A stretch of 64,000 bases of DNA from a virus: positions 1 to 64,000 of the IMG/VR virus record IMGVR_UViG_3300030060_008569; one strand, written 5' to 3'. The notes beneath the pieces are model-generated. The model was not told the DNA's origin, made no database searches, and saw nothing but the letters and a program-made list of their open reading frames with translations. The translations under genes were made by a program, and so were the position numbers. Below are positions 55,587-63,803 of this stretch, piece after piece (the first letter of the stretch is position 1; the number at the start of each line of letters is the position of its first letter).

Positions 55587-56009
55587 ATGACAGTAACAGA
55601 CTGTACAAATAGTCTATTCGTATGGTTCCAGAACAACGATTCATTTGAAATAAATGAGGACTTCAATAAAGTAATACTTTTATCGGAGGATAAAGGTAGA
55701 GATTCCGCAGCCTTAGAGCTGGCCCTAGAGCGCCTAGAAACCGCTGAACTAATCAAGTCGAAAGAAATGGGTGAAAAAAAATATTGGATACTCAATAAAT
55801 CTTTTAACAATTTTGAGTCTACCGTTTCGATAGACGCAACTCTTTCATCTGAAATAGCAGAAGATATAAACCAATTTTGCGAAATTATTGGTGACGATAC
55901 CGACAAATGCGACTCGTCAAATATCACCTCTAAAGATATACAGAATTTACTTTTTATGTATAGGCAAGCTAAAAATATAGTTGGCAAGCAAGCTGCGGAT
56001 GAAAATTAA
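55587..56009 (+). CDS. hypothetical protein, 140 aa
   Basis: Acidic, Ser/Asp-rich, with AALELALERLETAELIKSK and YWILNKSF, resembling a winged-helix segment in the first half. Followed at once by the promoter of the structured RNA. The opposite-strand frame over it is a shadow. Confidence 0.65.
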   Translation: MTVTDCTNSLFVWFQNNDSFEINEDFNKVILLSEDKGRDSAALELALERLETAELIKSKEMGEKKYWILNKSFNNFESTVSIDATLSSEIAEDINQFCEIIGDDTDKCDSSNITSKDIQNLLFMYRQAKNIVGKQAADEN

Positions 56010-56011
56010 TT

Positions 56012-56040
56012 TTGACTTTGAATCAAAAATAGTATAAGGT
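56012..56040 (+). promoter_or_regulatory. promoter of structured RNA, GAATCAAAAAT spacer
   Basis: TTGACT (56012-56017), spacer starting TTGAATCAAAAATAG, then TATAAG (15-nt spacing) or TAAGGT (17-nt). Spacer matches the 31-32 kb promoters. Confidence 0.65.
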
Positions 56041-56405
56041 CATAAAAAATTTTTAAGCTCGCTGGGAACCATCAGTGGAGTTTACCTAAGATAGCTGAAG
56101 TAAAGTAAGCGTGGCAGTTGGCCTACTGCCGAATCAAGGGATGGCTGGTTACAGACTGCATGTAGCCAAAAGACACTCGGTTAGTTACCGAGGTTTACCC
56201 CATCGTTAGCGAAAGCTAGGTGGCCTAACGTAAGAGGAGTTTTCTGTGGTACGGTCTCTCCCGCCATTACGGTAGTTAGGTTCAGTTTTAAACTGATTTG
56301 CAGCGTGTGTGGAATATCCCATCCATTTAAAAAACATTGGGCTTCAAAGAAAAAGCAGCACACGTTACACAGCATCTCCCCCTTCATGGGGGGTGTTGTG
56401 TCTTT
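56041..56405 (+). ncRNA. candidate large structured RNA, ~365 nt
   Basis: No credible ORF on either strand. Successive helices: GGCAGT/ACTGCC, CTCGGT/ACCGAG, TTAGC-GAAA-GCTA, TCAGTT/AACTGA and CGTGTG/CACACG; the last hairpin is terminator-like (ACACAGCA...CCCCC with GGGGG...TGTTGTGT, 56367-56401) but with only a weak T-rich tail. It has its own promoter. No match to RNase P, 6S or group I intron core motifs was found by eye. Confidence 0.6.
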
Positions 56406-56440
56406 GCTTAAAGAAAAATTAACACACGCATATTAAAACA

Positions 56441-56469
56441 TTGAAATACTACCAAAAAAGTGATACTAT
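56441..56469 (+). promoter_or_regulatory. sigma-70 promoter of dNMP kinase, leaderless
   Basis: TTGAAA (56441-56446), 17-nt spacer, TACTAT (56464-56469), 6 nt to ATG 56476. Confidence 0.75.
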
Positions 56470-56475
56470 CAAAAA

Positions 56476-57045
56476 ATGGTTATTGGTTTAGCTGGAGTTG
56501 CCGGTAGTGGAAAGGATACCTTCTATTCTGTCCTATCTTCTAAGATTAAAGCTAATAGGTTCTCGCTGGCCGATAAGCTCAAGGAAGAAGTTAGACCTTG
56601 GTGTTGGAAGCATTACGGTATAGACCCTCTTAATTGTCACCGCCATGAGAAAGAACTCATTCGTGATTTTTTAGTATTTCATGCTAAACACATGAGAGAG
56701 AAAACCAATGGTCGATATTGGGTAGACAAGATAGATGATGAGGTTAGAAGTAGTACGGAAAAATATAAGATTATTACAGACATTCGTTATGATGATTACG
56801 ATAATGATGAGGTTAGCTGGCTGAAGAATGAGTTAGGGGGTGTCCTTGTGCATATATCAATGGTAAAGGGCGACGGCTCTCTTGTGCAACCTGCGAATTC
56901 GGAAGAGGCTAGGAACAACCCGAAGTTAATAGAAAAGGCAGATTATAAGATTAAATGGCCTTATAAGAGTGGTTATGATGATATTAATGTAGAGCTTTCC
57001 CCGTATGTTGAAGAATTCATGTTTCAGTCTCAGGTAGGGTATTAA
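56476..57045 (+). CDS. deoxynucleoside monophosphate kinase, 189 aa
   Basis: Walker A GVAGSGKDT (7-15) with RFSLADKLKEEVRPW and ITDIRYDDYDNDEV, as in T4 gp1-type dNMP kinases. Phosphorylates dNMPs to dNDPs, including modified ones in T4. Slightly short (T4 gp1 about 240 aa). Upstream of NrdAB in the same direction. Confidence 0.8.
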   Translation: MVIGLAGVAGSGKDTFYSVLSSKIKANRFSLADKLKEEVRPWCWKHYGIDPLNCHRHEKELIRDFLVFHAKHMREKTNGRYWVDKIDDEVRSSTEKYKIITDIRYDDYDNDEVSWLKNELGGVLVHISMVKGDGSLVQPANSEEARNNPKLIEKADYKIKWPYKSGYDDINVELSPYVEEFMFQSQVGY

Positions 57046-57099
57046 TAAAATAATTTAAATATAATATTTAATTAACCGTCTTTATATTTAGACCTAAAT

Positions 57100-57702
57100 A
57101 TGAACGACGAAGAACTAGTCCTCAAGGTAAAAGAGCACAAATGTAACGAAAGTTTAAAGAAATTAATAATAAAGCATTCCCCGCTTTGTTTTAATATTTA
57201 CAAAAGGTATTCGTCTACATTATCTAAATTCTCGGGCGGACTAAGCTCTTCTGAGATGAGAAACGAAAAAGACTTCATAATCTATAAATCTTGCATTTCA
57301 TACAATCCTGAAAAAAAGGTTAAATTCTCAACGTGGCTAGGTAATTTTGCTAGATACTATTGTCTCAACCAGATAAATAAAAATAAGAATTTAATCAGCA
57401 TGGAGGACTCTGATTTACAGTTCTACGTGGACAAGAAGAATGGGGAAGAGTCGATTAATTTACTTCAAGAAACACCCGAGGTATTCCGCGAGTATGTGTT
57501 GAATATTTTACTACAGATAAAAGACAAGAGGATTGTGGAGGTATTTAAACTTAGATATTTCAGCGGAGACTCTAAGAAAACTTGGAACTCAGTTAGCAGA
57601 AAGCTTGACATCAGCATACAAACAGCTATAAATTTGCACCAGAAAGGAATAGGAATCTTAAGAAATAAAATTAAATCAAAAGATTTATTAGATTCTATTT
57701 GA
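57100..57702 (+). CDS. divergent RNA polymerase sigma-like factor, 200 aa
   Basis: Region-2-like KVKFSTWLGNFARYYCLNQINK (near 73-94) and a region-4-like end (WNSVSRKLDISIQTAINLHQKGIGILRNK). Low similarity to ordinary sigma factors but typical of phage late sigma proteins such as gp55-like. It starts directly after TATATTTAGACCTAAAT, seen before two other genes. Confidence 0.75.
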   Translation: MNDEELVLKVKEHKCNESLKKLIIKHSPLCFNIYKRYSSTLSKFSGGLSSSEMRNEKDFIIYKSCISYNPEKKVKFSTWLGNFARYYCLNQINKNKNLISMEDSDLQFYVDKKNGEESINLLQETPEVFREYVLNILLQIKDKRIVEVFKLRYFSGDSKKTWNSVSRKLDISIQTAINLHQKGIGILRNKIKSKDLLDSI

Positions 57703-57727
57703 CTTTAAACCAAAAACTAAGTAATAT
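57699..57727 (+). promoter_or_regulatory. sigma-70 promoter, short leader
   Basis: TTGACT (57699-57704), spacer TTAAACCAAAAACTAAG, TAATAT (57722-57727), 8 nt to ATG 57736. Confidence 0.75.
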
Positions 57728-57735
57728 AAACACCT

Positions 57736-58041
57736 ATGAATAACGACTCAAGTAATACATCACAAGAGAACTCCACAAAGCAACAGAACGAAGAGTTGGG
57801 CGCGCTCTGGAAGCGTACATCAAGGAACAACATGACATATCTGGCTGGGCATATCAAAGTCACACAGCCCGATGGTACAGAGAAGACTGAAAAAGTTGTC
57901 GTGTTTAGTAATCAGCACAAGAAGGCTGATAATCAACCAGACTATAGGGTGTACATCTCTAACTCTAACCCGCGTCAGGATAGCGGAGTATCTCAACCAA
58001 GTCAGCAGCAGACTCAAGTCTCTGATGAAGAGTTAATGTAG
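57736..58041 (+). CDS. DUF736-like protein, 101 aa
   Basis: LGALWKRTSRNNMTYLAGHIKV and VVFSNQHKKADNQPDYRVYIS resemble the DUF736 pattern. Gln/Ser-rich ends. Function unknown. It is followed without gap by the glycosyltransferase. Confidence 0.55.
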   Translation: MNNDSSNTSQENSTKQQNEELGALWKRTSRNNMTYLAGHIKVTQPDGTEKTEKVVVFSNQHKKADNQPDYRVYISNSNPRQDSGVSQPSQQQTQVSDEELM

Positions 58042-59133
58042 ATGAGTAAACTCTGCATAAACGCACAAGTAAATCCACTCTCTATGGGGCAAATCACAAT
58101 TGCCCTCATTAGAGAGGTTTTACGTCAAAAACTAGACATCTCTTTATTTTTAAGGGGAGAGCAAAACCCTGAAACGGAAGGGGATGCCGAAGCCATTAAG
58201 AGGGCTATAGGTGAGCTGGCCGTACATTCCGAGCTAAACCATTCTTACAAAGACTCCTTTGAGTTAGATATATGGCATCTTAACACAACCGCGCTCTCTC
58301 GACTTTCAGAGCGAAAGTCTTTACTTTCTTTCTACGAGCTTGACAGTCCAACGAAAATGGAGCTTAATGTAGCGAAGAATCAAGATATATTATATTTTTC
58401 CAGTCAATACTCTTGCGATGTTTTTGAAAACGCTGGAGCAGATAACGTAAAGTACCTCCCTTTATTTTTTGACAGCGTTAACTTTAAAACGCTCAATAAG
58501 AAATACTTTTCAGACGATAGGGTATCTTTCAACCTAGCCGGTAAATTTGAAAACAGAAAGCATCACAAAAAAATTATACAAGCTTGGGCTAAGAAGTACG
58601 GAAACAATAAGAAATATTACCTGAATTGCGCTCTGTATAACACTTTCCTGAGTAATGATGATAATAGAAAATCTATAGTAGAAGCTCTAAACGGAGAGTC
58701 TTATTTTAATATTAACTTTCTCTCCAGAATGCCAACAAACGCCATCTACAACGACTATTTAAACTCATCTAATATTATGATTGGAATGTCAGGTGGCGAG
58801 GGGTGGGGTCTTCCGGAGTTTCAGTCAGTAGCATTAGGCAAACACTCGGTCATACTAAACGCTCATGGCTATAAGGGTTGGGCTACTAACGAGAACTCAG
58901 TCCTAGTAGAGCCTTGGGGTAAAACATCATCGGAAGATGGGGTGTTCTTTGCGCCCAATCGACCTACGAACCAAGGCCAACTTTTCGATTGGAAAGAAGA
59001 TGATTTCATAGATGGGTGCGAGGAGGCAATTAAAAGGGTGGAAAGCGACCCAGTAAACCATGAAGGACTTAAATTACAACAAGAGTTTACTACGGAAAAA
59101 ACGCTCTCAATCATAATGAAAGACATGTCATAA
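58042..59133 (+). CDS. GT4-like glycosyltransferase, 363 aa
   Basis: GT-B fold; C-terminal SGGEGWGLPEFQSVALG holds the EX7E-type donor-binding motif, and NLAGKFENRKHHKKIIQAW precedes it. Transfers a sugar from a nucleotide-sugar. Overlaps the oxygenase by 1 nt. Confidence 0.82.
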   Translation: MSKLCINAQVNPLSMGQITIALIREVLRQKLDISLFLRGEQNPETEGDAEAIKRAIGELAVHSELNHSYKDSFELDIWHLNTTALSRLSERKSLLSFYELDSPTKMELNVAKNQDILYFSSQYSCDVFENAGADNVKYLPLFFDSVNFKTLNKKYFSDDRVSFNLAGKFENRKHHKKIIQAWAKKYGNNKKYYLNCALYNTFLSNDDNRKSIVEALNGESYFNINFLSRMPTNAIYNDYLNSSNIMIGMSGGEGWGLPEFQSVALGKHSVILNAHGYKGWATNENSVLVEPWGKTSSEDGVFFAPNRPTNQGQLFDWKEDDFIDGCEEAIKRVESDPVNHEGLKLQQEFTTEKTLSIIMKDMS

Positions 59134-59852
59134 TGACTGAAGAAGAATCTAAAAACAATATAGAAATTCAGTCTCTCATCAAGGAATTGAATCCTGAGAC
59201 TTTGTTTTCACCGGAATGGAATAATAGGGTTTTTCAAAGCATCGTTCCAACAGGCGGAGAGAAGTATGATAGCGAGAAGATTAACATGTTTAAGATAGAA
59301 AACTTCTTAAGCAAGGCTGAATGCGAAGATATAATCTCTACATATAAAACTAAAACTGAAGTTGCTGAAACAACATCCGAGGACGAGGAGTACCGAACTA
59401 GTAAAACCTGCATGATTAACTCATTCACTGAGCATGAGCTACTCAAAAAGTCCATTTCACTTGACATCAAAATTAGCAACACATTGAACCTTCACCCATC
59501 AATGTCAGAAGGTATAGAGTTTGAATATTTCAAAAGCGGCGACTTCTTTAAACCTCACGTAGATTTTTTTGCCATAGAACCGCAAGGGCAAGCAGGGGCC
59601 GAAGAATTAATTTCTAGAGGCCAGCGCACTTGGACGGTTGCGATTTATCTTAACTCCCCAGCTAAAGGTGGAGATACTGTTTTCAGTAATTTAGATTTAA
59701 GAATCACCCCAAAGATGGGTACATTAGTATGCTGGAACAACCTAAATAATGATGGCGAGATAACATCCGATTACATACACGAAGAGGAGATGGTCGCTAA
59801 GGGTTATAAGGCTATACTAACTAAATATTACAGAGATAAAAGGTGTCAATAA
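59133..59852 (+). CDS. prolyl-4-hydroxylase-like 2OG-Fe(II) oxygenase, 239 aa
   Basis: ENFLSKAECEDII at the start; HVD (KPHVDFFA) and a later HEEE plus KGYKAILTKYYR carry the iron and 2-oxoglutarate ligands. P4H-type double-stranded beta helix. Could hydroxylate proline in phage or host protein; many marine phages have such genes with unknown substrate. Confidence 0.85.
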   Translation: MTEEESKNNIEIQSLIKELNPETLFSPEWNNRVFQSIVPTGGEKYDSEKINMFKIENFLSKAECEDIISTYKTKTEVAETTSEDEEYRTSKTCMINSFTEHELLKKSISLDIKISNTLNLHPSMSEGIEFEYFKSGDFFKPHVDFFAIEPQGQAGAEELISRGQRTWTVAIYLNSPAKGGDTVFSNLDLRITPKMGTLVCWNNLNNDGEITSDYIHEEEMVAKGYKAILTKYYRDKRCQ

Positions 59853-59853
59853 T

Positions 59854-60225
59854 ATGCCTATATACCTTTTCAAATCCCCAAAAACACAAGAGGTTATAGA
59901 GGTTGTTCAGAAAATGTCTGAGCCTCATGTGTATGTAGACGATGACGGCTTAGAGTGGCAAAGGATATTTCTAAACCCAAATATGTCTGTGGATTCAGAG
60001 AACGACGGCACTGAAGAGGGGTTCTTAAGGTATACAAGTAACAGAAAAGGAACGCTAGGGGATATCTGGGACGCTTCTCGCGAAGCAAGCGAAAAGAGGA
60101 AGCAAGCCACTGGCCACGACGCTGTTCAAGAAAAATACCACGAAGATTTTTCTAAAAAACGAAAAGGTAAACTGGCTCCAGAAGACAAAAAAAATCAAGC
60201 CGGTGGTCTCGACATTACACTGTAA
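59854..60225 (+). CDS. FmdB-derived hypothetical protein, 123 aa
   Basis: MPIYLFKSPKTQEVIEVVQKM and DDGLEWQRIF resemble a FmdB zinc-ribbon N-terminus, but the Cys ligands are absent. Charged C-terminal extension. Also found in other large phages. Function unknown. Confidence 0.55.
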   Translation: MPIYLFKSPKTQEVIEVVQKMSEPHVYVDDDGLEWQRIFLNPNMSVDSENDGTEEGFLRYTSNRKGTLGDIWDASREASEKRKQATGHDAVQEKYHEDFSKKRKGKLAPEDKKNQAGGLDITL

Positions 60226-60275
60226 TTAGGTGTTTCGATTTTAATTTCTTCTCTGAGTATTTTTTTCTTCCATCC

Positions 60276-60296
60276 AAATCAAAAATGATGTAATAT
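60276..60296 (+). promoter_or_regulatory. candidate NrdAB promoter, AATCAAAAATG type
   Basis: AAATCAAAAATGATG followed by TAATAT (60291-60296); no -35 consensus. Leader about 22 nt to ATG 60322. Confidence 0.5.
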
Positions 60297-60321
60297 AACT
60301 TTACATCGGGAATGGATTAGA

Positions 60322-62796
60322 ATGAGCTCCACACAAATAAATATCAAAAAACGCAACGGCAAACTTGAGAAGTTAAACATTAATAAAATAAATCTACGCG
60401 CAGAAATAGCGTGCGAGGGCTTAGAAGAGACATCCGCCAGTGAGATAGTGTTGGACGCACACGTTCAATTCTACGACAAAATCACTACTCAGGAAATAGA
60501 CAAGGCTCTCATTATGTCTGCCCGTCAGAAAATTGAAAAAGAGCCTAATTATGCGTATGCTGCTGGTAGACTTTTAGTTTCGAACATACATAAAGAAGTC
60601 TTCGGTGAAAGCCATGATAAAGATATTTTTCAAGCTCAATATAAAAACGCCTTTGTAAGAAATTTAAAGAAGTTAATTAAGTTCGGAACGCTCAGAAAAG
60701 AGCTTTTAGACTTCGACCTGAAAGCTCTGGCAGAAGCTATAGACCCAGACAGGGATTTAAAATTTAAATACCTTGGGGCACAAATAATCTACGACAGATA
60801 CCTTCTTCACATAGATGGAAAACGACTAGAGACACCTCAAGCATTTTGGATGAGAGTGGCAATGGGTCTGGCCATAAATGAAAAAGATAAAAATAATAAA
60901 GCTATCGAATTTTATAACGCGCTATCGCAGTTCCATCTTTGTTGCTCCACTCCTACCCTTTTTAATAGCGGGAGTGTTCGTAGTCAACTGTCTAGTTGTT
61001 ATCTCAATACTTTTGATGACTCTATTGACGGTATTTTCGAAGGGGCTTGGCAGGAAGCTAGGAAATCTAAATACGCGGGAGGGCTAGGGTTTGACGTTAC
61101 CAATTTTCGTTCGTCTGGCGCGTACATTAAGGGAACCAACGGAACATCAAGCGGTTTAGTTCCTTGGCTTAAAATTTACAACGACCTTTTAGTAGCAGTT
61201 AATCAAGGCGGAAAAAGGCCGGGAGCGGGTTGCGCTTATATTGAGCCTTGGCACTTGGATATTGAAGAGTTCCTTGACCTCAAGAAAAACACAGGAGACG
61301 AACGCAGAAGGTGTCACGATTTAAACACGGCTAACTGGCTACCAGACCTTTTCTTGAAAAAAATCAACAATGACGAGGATTGGTATCTATTCTCTCCCTC
61401 GGATGTCAGGGACTTGCACGAATCTTTTGGCTCTGACTTCGATAAGAAGTACAAGAAGTACTGCAAGCAAGCTGATGACGGGACCATAAAGAACTTCAAG
61501 GTAATTAAAGCCAAAGACCTATGGAAAAGAATGCTAAGAGTACTCTTTGAAACAGGTCACCCTTGGATGACCTTTAAAGACAATGCTAACATGCGTTACT
61601 CAAACTCTCATGAAGGGGTTGTCCACAGTTCCAATTTATGTACGGAAATCTTCCTACACACAAAGCCCTCTCAATTCGACAAGGGGGTGAAGACGGAGGT
61701 TGGAGAAACAGCGGTTTGCAATTTAAGCTCTGTGAACCTAAAAGAACACCTAAAAGATAATGGAGAATTAGACTTCAAGCTCCTATCAAAGACTATAGCA
61801 ACGCAGATGCGCATGCTGGACAATGTTATTGATTTAAACTTTTACCCAACCAAGGAAGCAGAAAACTCAAACCTAAAACACCGCCCAGTAGGAGCTGGTT
61901 CGATGGGGTGGGCCGATGTGTTTAACTCTTACGAGGTAAACTTTTCTAGCGATGAAGCTGTAAAGTTCTCAGACGAATTGTATGAGTTTATTTCTTATCA
62001 TTGCATCCTTAATTCTACTAAAATAGCAAAAGAAAAGGGAACCTACTCCACCTATGAAGGCTCCCTATGGAGTCAGGACACTCTGCCTATTGACACATAC
62101 AAAAATTTGATAGATTATTTAGGTGAGAAGCAAATGATTCACAGGGGTAAAAAATATTGCCCTGAATTAGATTGGAAAAAAGTAAGGAGTCATATAAAAG
62201 AACATGGAATGCGTAATAGTAATACTATGGCAATTGCTCCAACCGCAACCATATCTTATATCCAAGGTTGCTCTCCTTGCATTGAACCAGACTTTTCTGT
62301 ATTTTTCGTTTACGAGAATAAAAGCGGGAATCTGACCATTATTAATGAGTGGTTCGTGAAGAAGTGCAAAGAGCTAAACATTTGGACTCCCAGCTTGATA
62401 GAAGCAATTAAAGCTGTTGATGGAGACCTGTCTAGTATCAGCGACGAGGTTATTCCTAAAGACGTTAAAGAGCAGTTTAAGACCGCCTTTGACCACGACC
62501 AGTTTAAGCTAATTGAAGGTGCAGCCGCTAGACAGAAATGGATTGATATGGGGCAGTCCCTTAACCTATTCAACGACAATACGAGCTTGAAGTACCTCAA
62601 TGACTTGTATATGTTCGCTAGAGCAAAGGGCTTAAAATCTACATACTATTTAAGGAATAAAAGTGCGAGCAAAATTGAGAAATCGACTGCGAATAGCGGT
62701 AACATTAATAATAGTGAGTCAAGTGGTGTTGATGGTGATAACATTACTGCTGAGGCTTGCTCAATCTTAGACCCAGAATGTGAAAGTTGTCAATAA
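60322..62796 (+). CDS. nrdA: ribonucleotide reductase class I alpha subunit, 824 aa
   Basis: N-terminal ATP-cone (1-95) for overall activity control; QLSSCYL and ETAVCNLSSVNL hold the two redox Cys, NLCTEIF the active-site Cys; TYYLR near the end matches the Tyr pair of the radical path; C-terminal CESCQ is the reducible tail. Complete length for NrdA. Makes dNDPs for phage DNA. TAATG overlap with nrdB. Confidence 0.95.
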   Translation: MSSTQINIKKRNGKLEKLNINKINLRAEIACEGLEETSASEIVLDAHVQFYDKITTQEIDKALIMSARQKIEKEPNYAYAAGRLLVSNIHKEVFGESHDKDIFQAQYKNAFVRNLKKLIKFGTLRKELLDFDLKALAEAIDPDRDLKFKYLGAQIIYDRYLLHIDGKRLETPQAFWMRVAMGLAINEKDKNNKAIEFYNALSQFHLCCSTPTLFNSGSVRSQLSSCYLNTFDDSIDGIFEGAWQEARKSKYAGGLGFDVTNFRSSGAYIKGTNGTSSGLVPWLKIYNDLLVAVNQGGKRPGAGCAYIEPWHLDIEEFLDLKKNTGDERRRCHDLNTANWLPDLFLKKINNDEDWYLFSPSDVRDLHESFGSDFDKKYKKYCKQADDGTIKNFKVIKAKDLWKRMLRVLFETGHPWMTFKDNANMRYSNSHEGVVHSSNLCTEIFLHTKPSQFDKGVKTEVGETAVCNLSSVNLKEHLKDNGELDFKLLSKTIATQMRMLDNVIDLNFYPTKEAENSNLKHRPVGAGSMGWADVFNSYEVNFSSDEAVKFSDELYEFISYHCILNSTKIAKEKGTYSTYEGSLWSQDTLPIDTYKNLIDYLGEKQMIHRGKKYCPELDWKKVRSHIKEHGMRNSNTMAIAPTATISYIQGCSPCIEPDFSVFFVYENKSGNLTIINEWFVKKCKELNIWTPSLIEAIKAVDGDLSSISDEVIPKDVKEQFKTAFDHDQFKLIEGAAARQKWIDMGQSLNLFNDNTSLKYLNDLYMFARAKGLKSTYYLRNKSASKIEKSTANSGNINNSESSGVDGDNITAEACSILDPECESCQ

Positions 62797-63803
62797 TGAA
62801 GGATGGATTACTACTCGGAGAAGAAATAGCAGGGGTAAATCAAATATTACCCCACAAACATGAATTTGCTTGGGACCTGTTCCTTAAAGGCGTAGCCAAC
62901 AACTGGTCTCCCTCTGAAATTAATATGGGAGATGATGTTAATCAATGGAAAGGTGGCGAATTATCTAATGATGAAAAATTACTCGTTAAAAGATGTCTTG
63001 GCTTTTTTGCTGGAAGTGAGTCCTTGGTTGGCAATAATCTATTACTTACTGTCGCGAGGTGGGTAACAGACCCAGAGTGCCGCCAATACATTCTTAGGCA
63101 AGCCTACGAAGAGTCTCTACACAACTGGACCGTGGTTACATGTTGCGACTCTTACTCCCTTAAAGTTGCTGATGTGTACGAGGCTTACGTTAATATCTCA
63201 TCAATCAAAGCTAAAGATGATTTTTTGATGGAAATTACAACAGATGTAAACAGGCCCGACTTCTCCACCAGAACAATAGAAGGTAAAAGAGAATTCTTAA
63301 GGAACTTAATTAGCTACTACATTGTTTGTGAAGGTACATTTTTCTTCAGCGGATTTGCCATGCTACTTGCGCTTGGTAGACAAAATAAGCTGCCCGGACT
63401 TTCTGACCAAATTAGGTATACCCTCAGAGATGAGAGCTTACACATTCAATTTGGAACGTATCTAATAAATACTATCAAAGAACAGTATCCATCGGTGTGG
63501 ACGAAGAAGTTTGAGCAGGAAACTACTGAGCACATCAAAAAAGCTGTAGAGCTTGAGATACAATATGCTCATGACGTTCTCCCAAGAGGAATCTTGGGTC
63601 TTAATGCTGATATGTTTGTAGATTATATGCAATACATAGGCAACAGGAGGCTTGAAGGCATTGGCATCGACTTCCGTTTCGACAGCGACCAGAATCCATT
63701 CCCGTGGCTTGCTGAAGTTGTTGATACGGGAGCGATGACCAATTTCTTTGAAAGGAAGGTTAAAGATTACCAGAACTCTGGAGTGCTGGAGGATGATTTT
63801 TAA
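62796..63803 (+). CDS. nrdB: ribonucleotide reductase class I beta subunit lacking radical Tyr, 335 aa
   Basis: Metal ligands are all present (E75, E106, H109, E179, E213, H216), with the E75-E106 spacing of 31 as in E. coli. The residue that carries the radical Tyr in E. coli (Y122) is V113 here (ESLHNWTVV). The first ligand is Glu rather than Asp, as in class Ic (Mn/Fe) enzymes, where the Tyr is Phe. Ends with a C-terminal tail containing KDYQNSG. Start is ATG 62796 by TAATG coupling. Confidence 0.92.
   Translation: MKDGLLLGEEIAGVNQILPHKHEFAWDLFLKGVANNWSPSEINMGDDVNQWKGGELSNDEKLLVKRCLGFFAGSESLVGNNLLLTVARWVTDPECRQYILRQAYEESLHNWTVVTCCDSYSLKVADVYEAYVNISSIKAKDDFLMEITTDVNRPDFSTRTIEGKREFLRNLISYYIVCEGTFFFSGFAMLLALGRQNKLPGLSDQIRYTLRDESLHIQFGTYLINTIKEQYPSVWTKKFEQETTEHIKKAVELEIQYAHDVLPRGILGLNADMFVDYMQYIGNRRLEGIGIDFRFDSDQNPFPWLAEVVDTGAMTNFFERKVKDYQNSGVLEDDF

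Noticed and set aside
55538-55987. Minus-strand ORF of 149 aa
   Set aside because: Mirrors the plus-strand 140-aa gene; Ser/Leu-rich shadow composition and it covers the -35 of the 55513 promoter.
56041-56405. RNase P RNA or group I intron
   Set aside because: Conserved RNase P P4 strands and group I P/Q/R/S cores not found; no interrupted gene at this place.
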